Shown: piece by piece, positions 60,854 through 64,000 of the stretch
Position numbering within the stretch: the first letter of the stretch is position 1
Layout of the letters: every line of letters begins with the position of its first letter
NCBI GenBank assembly: GCA_039545315.1
Contig: BCIM01000002.1
Span: 647,369 to 711,368, forward strand
From: Kondoa malvinella
Lineage: Eukaryota > Basidiomycota > Agaricostilbomycetes > Agaricostilbales > Kondoaceae
Length of the DNA stretch: 64,000 nucleotides
Direction of reading: 5' to 3'
Position numbers and translations under genes: made by a program
Notes under the pieces: model-generated
What the model was told of the DNA's origin: nothing
The model's database searches: none
The model's input: only the letters and a program-made list of their open reading frames with translations

Positions 60854-61547
60854 ATGTCTGGCATTTCCAGAAAGGACCATACGATATCCAGAGGCGTCAG
60901 CGTGGTGATACCCTTTCAACTGTCAGATTCCGGCTCGATACAATTTCTTGTCGTGTCTTCAAGGAGGCATATCGGACAATGCGTCTTTCCTAAGGTAGCC
61001 TTGAGCCTGGAAAGCTGTTAGCTTGCATGCTTAGCCTTAGATCTAGGGCGGAATCGAATTGGGAGAGGTTCGTTTCGTTGAAATTTACAGGTCGGACTTT
61101 GGCTGATGTATAACGCAGAGCCCTGAAGCAGCAGGCGAAAGAGAAGCTTATGAAGAAGGTGATACATCTCTCTTCGTCTATATTGCATGAAAAGGCAGCT
61201 GACTTTCTGTCAAGCCGGCGTTCGAGGGACGATCATAGCCCAACTCGGTCCACCTATCACATCACCTCGCTACTATCCAGACACGTCAATGCCGAAAGCT
61301 ATATATCACCTGCATCTGCTGCATATATCGAAACTGGAAGAGGATTGGCCTGAAGCGAATCAGCGAAGCCGGAAATGGTGCGTCGTCAGGCAATACTGCT
61401 GCCGCTGTCCTCAGCTAATACTTCTTATCTGACAGGCTGTCACGTGAAGAAGCACAGACACAATGTGACTGGAGAGAAGAGATCAATATTGGCTTCGACC
61501 GGATACCGTCAGATGATCAGCTCAAGTACAGCGTCTCGGAACGGTGA
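60854..61547 (+). CDS. Nudix hydrolase of the Aps1/Ddp1 (diphosphoinositol polyphosphate / ApnA) type
   Basis: Pyrophosphatase acting on diphosphoinositol polyphosphates and diadenosine polyphosphates in the Aps1/Ddp1 family. Five exons (60854-60994, 61047-61067, 61119-61158, 61215-61377, 61436-61547) sum to 477 nt, 158 residues. Introns are 52, 51, 56 and 58 nt. Splicing builds a perfect Nudix box across three exon junctions: GGIELGESPEAAGEREAYEE followed by AGV (G-x5-E-x7-R-E-A-x-E-E-x-G-V). Before it: SGSIQFLVVSSRRHIGQCVF; after it: RGTIIAQLGPPITSPRYYPD, AIYHLHLLHISKLEEDWPEA and NQRSRKWLSREEAQTQCDWR. The D-W-P-E...R-x-R-x-W motif is typical of Aps1/Ddp1. The end is TGA 61545-61547. Family firm; exact substrate not determined. 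Confidence 0.9.
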
Positions 61548-62077
61548 CAATAAGGAAGCAAGAGTGGTGTAGACGTCACGGAGCTTTCTTGCATGCTCTT
61601 GCTTTCCCAATAGAATATATACATAATGACACATCAGCCCTCGACAGACTTTGCTTCCCGTGTTCTTGAGCCGCCATGCGAACCATATCTGAAGACCTCT
61701 GACAGGCCATGGTCAGTCAAGGACGCCTATATACACGCTACGCAGAGCCCTTGGCCTGGACTTACTGGAACGCTAGAGCTATTTCCTGGCAATCGCTCAA
61801 TTCGCGATGTTACCCTTTCGCTGTTCTGGCCTCCCCTTTCACACTGCTTTGCTAGACGTCCCTATCCGTCACAAGGAATGAAGGCCTGCCGTGTCCTTTT
61901 CCAGCTGTCCTTCGTCAAAATTCCATTTCAAATTCATTGAGGCACAAAAATGTCGCCGAACTTTAGAGGTTAAAACCGGGCTTGCGCTCTCTTTCCTCTC
62001 TTCTCCTCTTACCATATCTTCTCTCATCTTCCCTGACGAGACTAAGACTATCCGCTACCACATTACCTTTGCACAAC

Positions 62078-63962
62078 ATGTCGCAAATCAGAGCTTCTGC
62101 ACTACCCACTCCTGCTTCAGCTCAACCCTCTATCTGGCGCGCTCTGTTCTGGCCCTGCCTTGCAGCCCTTATCCTCAACCTTGGCCCTTTCCTTCCCGCG
62201 CCAATTCCAGCAACCTCTCTCAGCGCAGCATCCAACACATGCCTACGCCAACCTCTAGCTCTGCCGCCTACCAACTGGCAAGACTTTGCTATCTGTGGTC
62301 TCGTTGATATGCACGCCCAGGTTAGTCGAGATTGCAATCTCCTTCACGCGTCAAATAGCTGACAGTTTGCGATAGGCTGCCAACCCTTCTACCGAAGTCA
62401 CTGGATCGCTCAAGGCTACCAACGCTCGCCTAGAAGACCAGCTCGATATGACTCGCTCATTCCTCGCTACTTCTGCTGCCGACTCTGCATTTCTCCGCAA
62501 CCTCGTTGACTCGCTCTATGCCAAGCTTCAATCATCTCATACCGATATTAAAACCCTCGTCACTCAAGCTGCTACCGATCGCGCCTCTCTCGAAGATGCT
62601 CGCATAGCAGTCTTAGTCGCTGAAGAGGAAGTCGAGATCTGGCAGCGCAAGAACGCTCTGCTCCTAGAAGGTGCCAAAGACAGCTTGGCAGTCACAGAAC
62701 AACTCCAAAAGACCCACGCCGCTTTCATCNATGTCCGCAATGCCAACTCGCAGCTTCGCCAAAATTTGGCCATGGCAGCAAACCAGTACAACAACCCTCT
62801 CCTCTTCACTGCTGCTTTCCTCGCTGTCCTTCTTGTTGCTTTGAGCTTGCACCGTGTTACTGTCGAAACAAGCTACTTGCGCCAAGGTAAGCAACTTAAA
62901 CTTCTCACCCAGACTTTAGCTGACTTTTCAATCTTGTAGCTNTTCTTCGGTACATGGACGCTACCTCAAANCTCGATGTCCTCGCTGCTTACAACGAAAT
63001 TAATGACCTCGAAGCTCCCTCTACTCCAGTCGCGTCNTCAGTNNNTTACTCGCCTCGCCGACTCTCCCGCACTTCATCAATGGCCGACGTCTTTGAATCG
63101 CCAGATATTTCANCCCTTCAGCTNTCTAATTCACGCAAACATCGCTTCTCCTCGGCTTCTTCCGCATCATCTCTTGAAGTCGCCGATGTTTCCATCGAGC
63201 TTCAGCAGCTCCAAACCGGCATCGAGTCAATCTTCGAAGCAACCAAAGATATCCAATTCGAGCTCATCAGCAACACCGGATCTCTCAGCGGGATTGGCAG
63301 CAGCTTTTCAACCATCGATCACCTCATTGACGATCTTCAATCGCCGCTCGAATTTGTCTCCACCATTCGAGCAGTCCTCAAAGAGCATCACGGCGCAAAC
63401 TATGCGCTCTACCAAGCTTTGTTAAGGGAACAGGGAAGGAAGTGCTAGGTTTTGGGTTTCGACCTTGGTTTATGTACAGTCCTGGTGAGTCTTTGAGCCT
63501 TCTCAGTCTTGAGCCTCGCTAACCATCCAGCTTAGGTCTTTGGTCATCATCCTTCATCGCTGTCTATAGTCCATTTTCAGTTCTGGCTGTCATCAAGCTG
63601 CAAGACCTCGCTCTCGTCGTCTTTTCTCGATTCGATATTCATATGTCAAGCTGGTCTATCATCTTGTCGGCTCGACTCTCGTCATTCTTTGGCTTGTTCA
63701 CTTCAGCCAAGGATCAATCCCTTCAGCTCGCCCTCTCATCTTGGGGCAGCATCACCAGTACCGCGTCGGTCTTCATGCTACCGACGCAATCAACACCCCG
63801 GCGAACAATGCTTCGCCATTCAACACCACCTCAACTCAAAACGGTCGCTTGAAAAAGAACCCTTCAAGCCTTCCCTCGCCAATGCGCGCAAAACAAAAAG
63901 GTCGGCGAACTGGCCTATACCCTCGGGTCAGAGCTCGTCTCGCTCACGTTCAGGGCGGTTGA
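62078..63962 (+). CDS. Unknown membrane protein with coiled coil, copy 2
   Basis: Second copy of the gene at 33593-35477, transcribed away from the spacer. Structure and introns are identical: exon 1 from ATG 62078 to about 62319 (ends DMHAQ), exon 2 beginning AANPSTEVTGSLKATNARLE, intron 62887-62939, exon 3 beginning at about 62940 and reaching a stop at 63446-63448 (QALLREQGRKC). Beyond it, further exons could add LFSIRYSYVKLVYHLVGSTL with VILWLVHF (a membrane helix) and a tail INTPANNASPFNTTSTQNGR, ending at 63962. It differs from copy 1 in five residues of the first coiled coil. Undetermined bases at 62730, 62942, 62971, 63037, 63043-63045, 63114 and 63124 mirror those in copy 1. Function unknown. 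Confidence 0.6.
62528..62575. other. Divergent 48-bp patch in arm 2 relative to arm 1
   Basis: Counterpart of 34980-35027; eleven substitutions in 48 bp inside otherwise matching arms. Reading is I-K-T-L-V-T-Q-A-A-T here. Confidence 0.85.
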
Positions 63963-64000
63963 GGTATGTTTTCTGCCTTCTACTCCATATCCTTAGCTGA

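Larger units (their letters stand above)
61723..64000. repeat. Large inverted repeat, arm 2 (runs off the window)
   Basis: Reverse complement of 33555-35832; see arm 1. The inner boundary (61723) is sharp: upstream of it the two loci share no sequence. The window ends inside the arm. Confidence 0.93.

Noticed and set aside
61119..61158. Alternative acceptor at cag|ctgact for the Nudix gene exon 4
   Set aside because: It breaks the Nudix box; the acceptor at 61214 (tgtcaag) gives the exact consensus R-E-A-Y-E-E-A-G-V.

Overview
This window is nuclear DNA from a fungus, most likely a basidiomycete (possibly a basidiomycetous yeast). The evidence is dense protein-coding content on both strands, almost every gene cut by very short spliceosomal introns (mostly 45-62 nt; shortest well-supported one 36 nt), and basidiomycete-flavoured families: BTB protein with a long acidic insert, F-box protein with a DUF6699-like tail, Gac1-type CBM21 protein. 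I cannot place it to genus from the sequence alone. I see no tRNA, rRNA, CRISPR array, reverse transcriptase or transposase.

Layout. 1-5.5 kb: PAN3 (5' end outside the window) and a Cid1-like nucleotidyltransferase. 5.7-8.8 kb: ER chaperone Lhs1/GRP170 (-), divergent from a BTB protein (9.1-11.3 kb). 12-22 kb: peroxin Pex2 (-), a small single-pass membrane protein, a C2H2 zinc-finger protein, a GNAT acetyltransferase and two adjacent, possibly paralogous, unknown membrane proteins (-). 22-33 kb: Elg1/ATAD5, 5-formyl-THF cyclo-ligase (-), an isochorismatase-family hydrolase, poly(A) polymerase Pap1 and a secreted GH26-type glycosidase. 33.6-35.8 kb: first arm of a large inverted repeat carrying an unknown membrane/coiled-coil gene. 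36-61.6 kb (the spacer): a small unknown gene, a Mic12-like gene, a Gac1-like PP1 subunit, cap methyltransferase Abd1 (-), a MIT/coiled-coil protein, two F-box-like genes, Mgm101 (-), a PCI protein of the PCID2/Csn12 class, an unknown gene (-), Imp2, a large polytopic membrane protein (-), D-aminoacyl-tRNA deacylase (-) and a Nudix hydrolase. 61.7-64 kb: second arm of the inverted repeat with the second copy of the unknown gene.

How genes relate. Most are housekeeping genes with no operon logic. Five act on mRNA (PAN3, the Cid1-like enzyme, Pap1, Abd1, the PCI protein) and three in mitochondria (Imp2, Mgm101, Mic12-like); I regard this as coincidence of synteny, not a system. The clearest unusual structure is the inverted repeat: arms of at least 2,278 bp, collinear without indels (positions in the two arms sum to 97,555), carrying undetermined bases at exactly mirrored positions, and almost identical except for a 48-bp patch with 11 substitutions and a few changes at the outer end. 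Other notable signals are unusual splice structures: two GC-AG introns, microexons of 8, 9 and 10 nt (the 10-nt one encodes the catalytic serine of Imp2), and a 19-nt GT...AG segment that must be removed to keep the BTB protein open.
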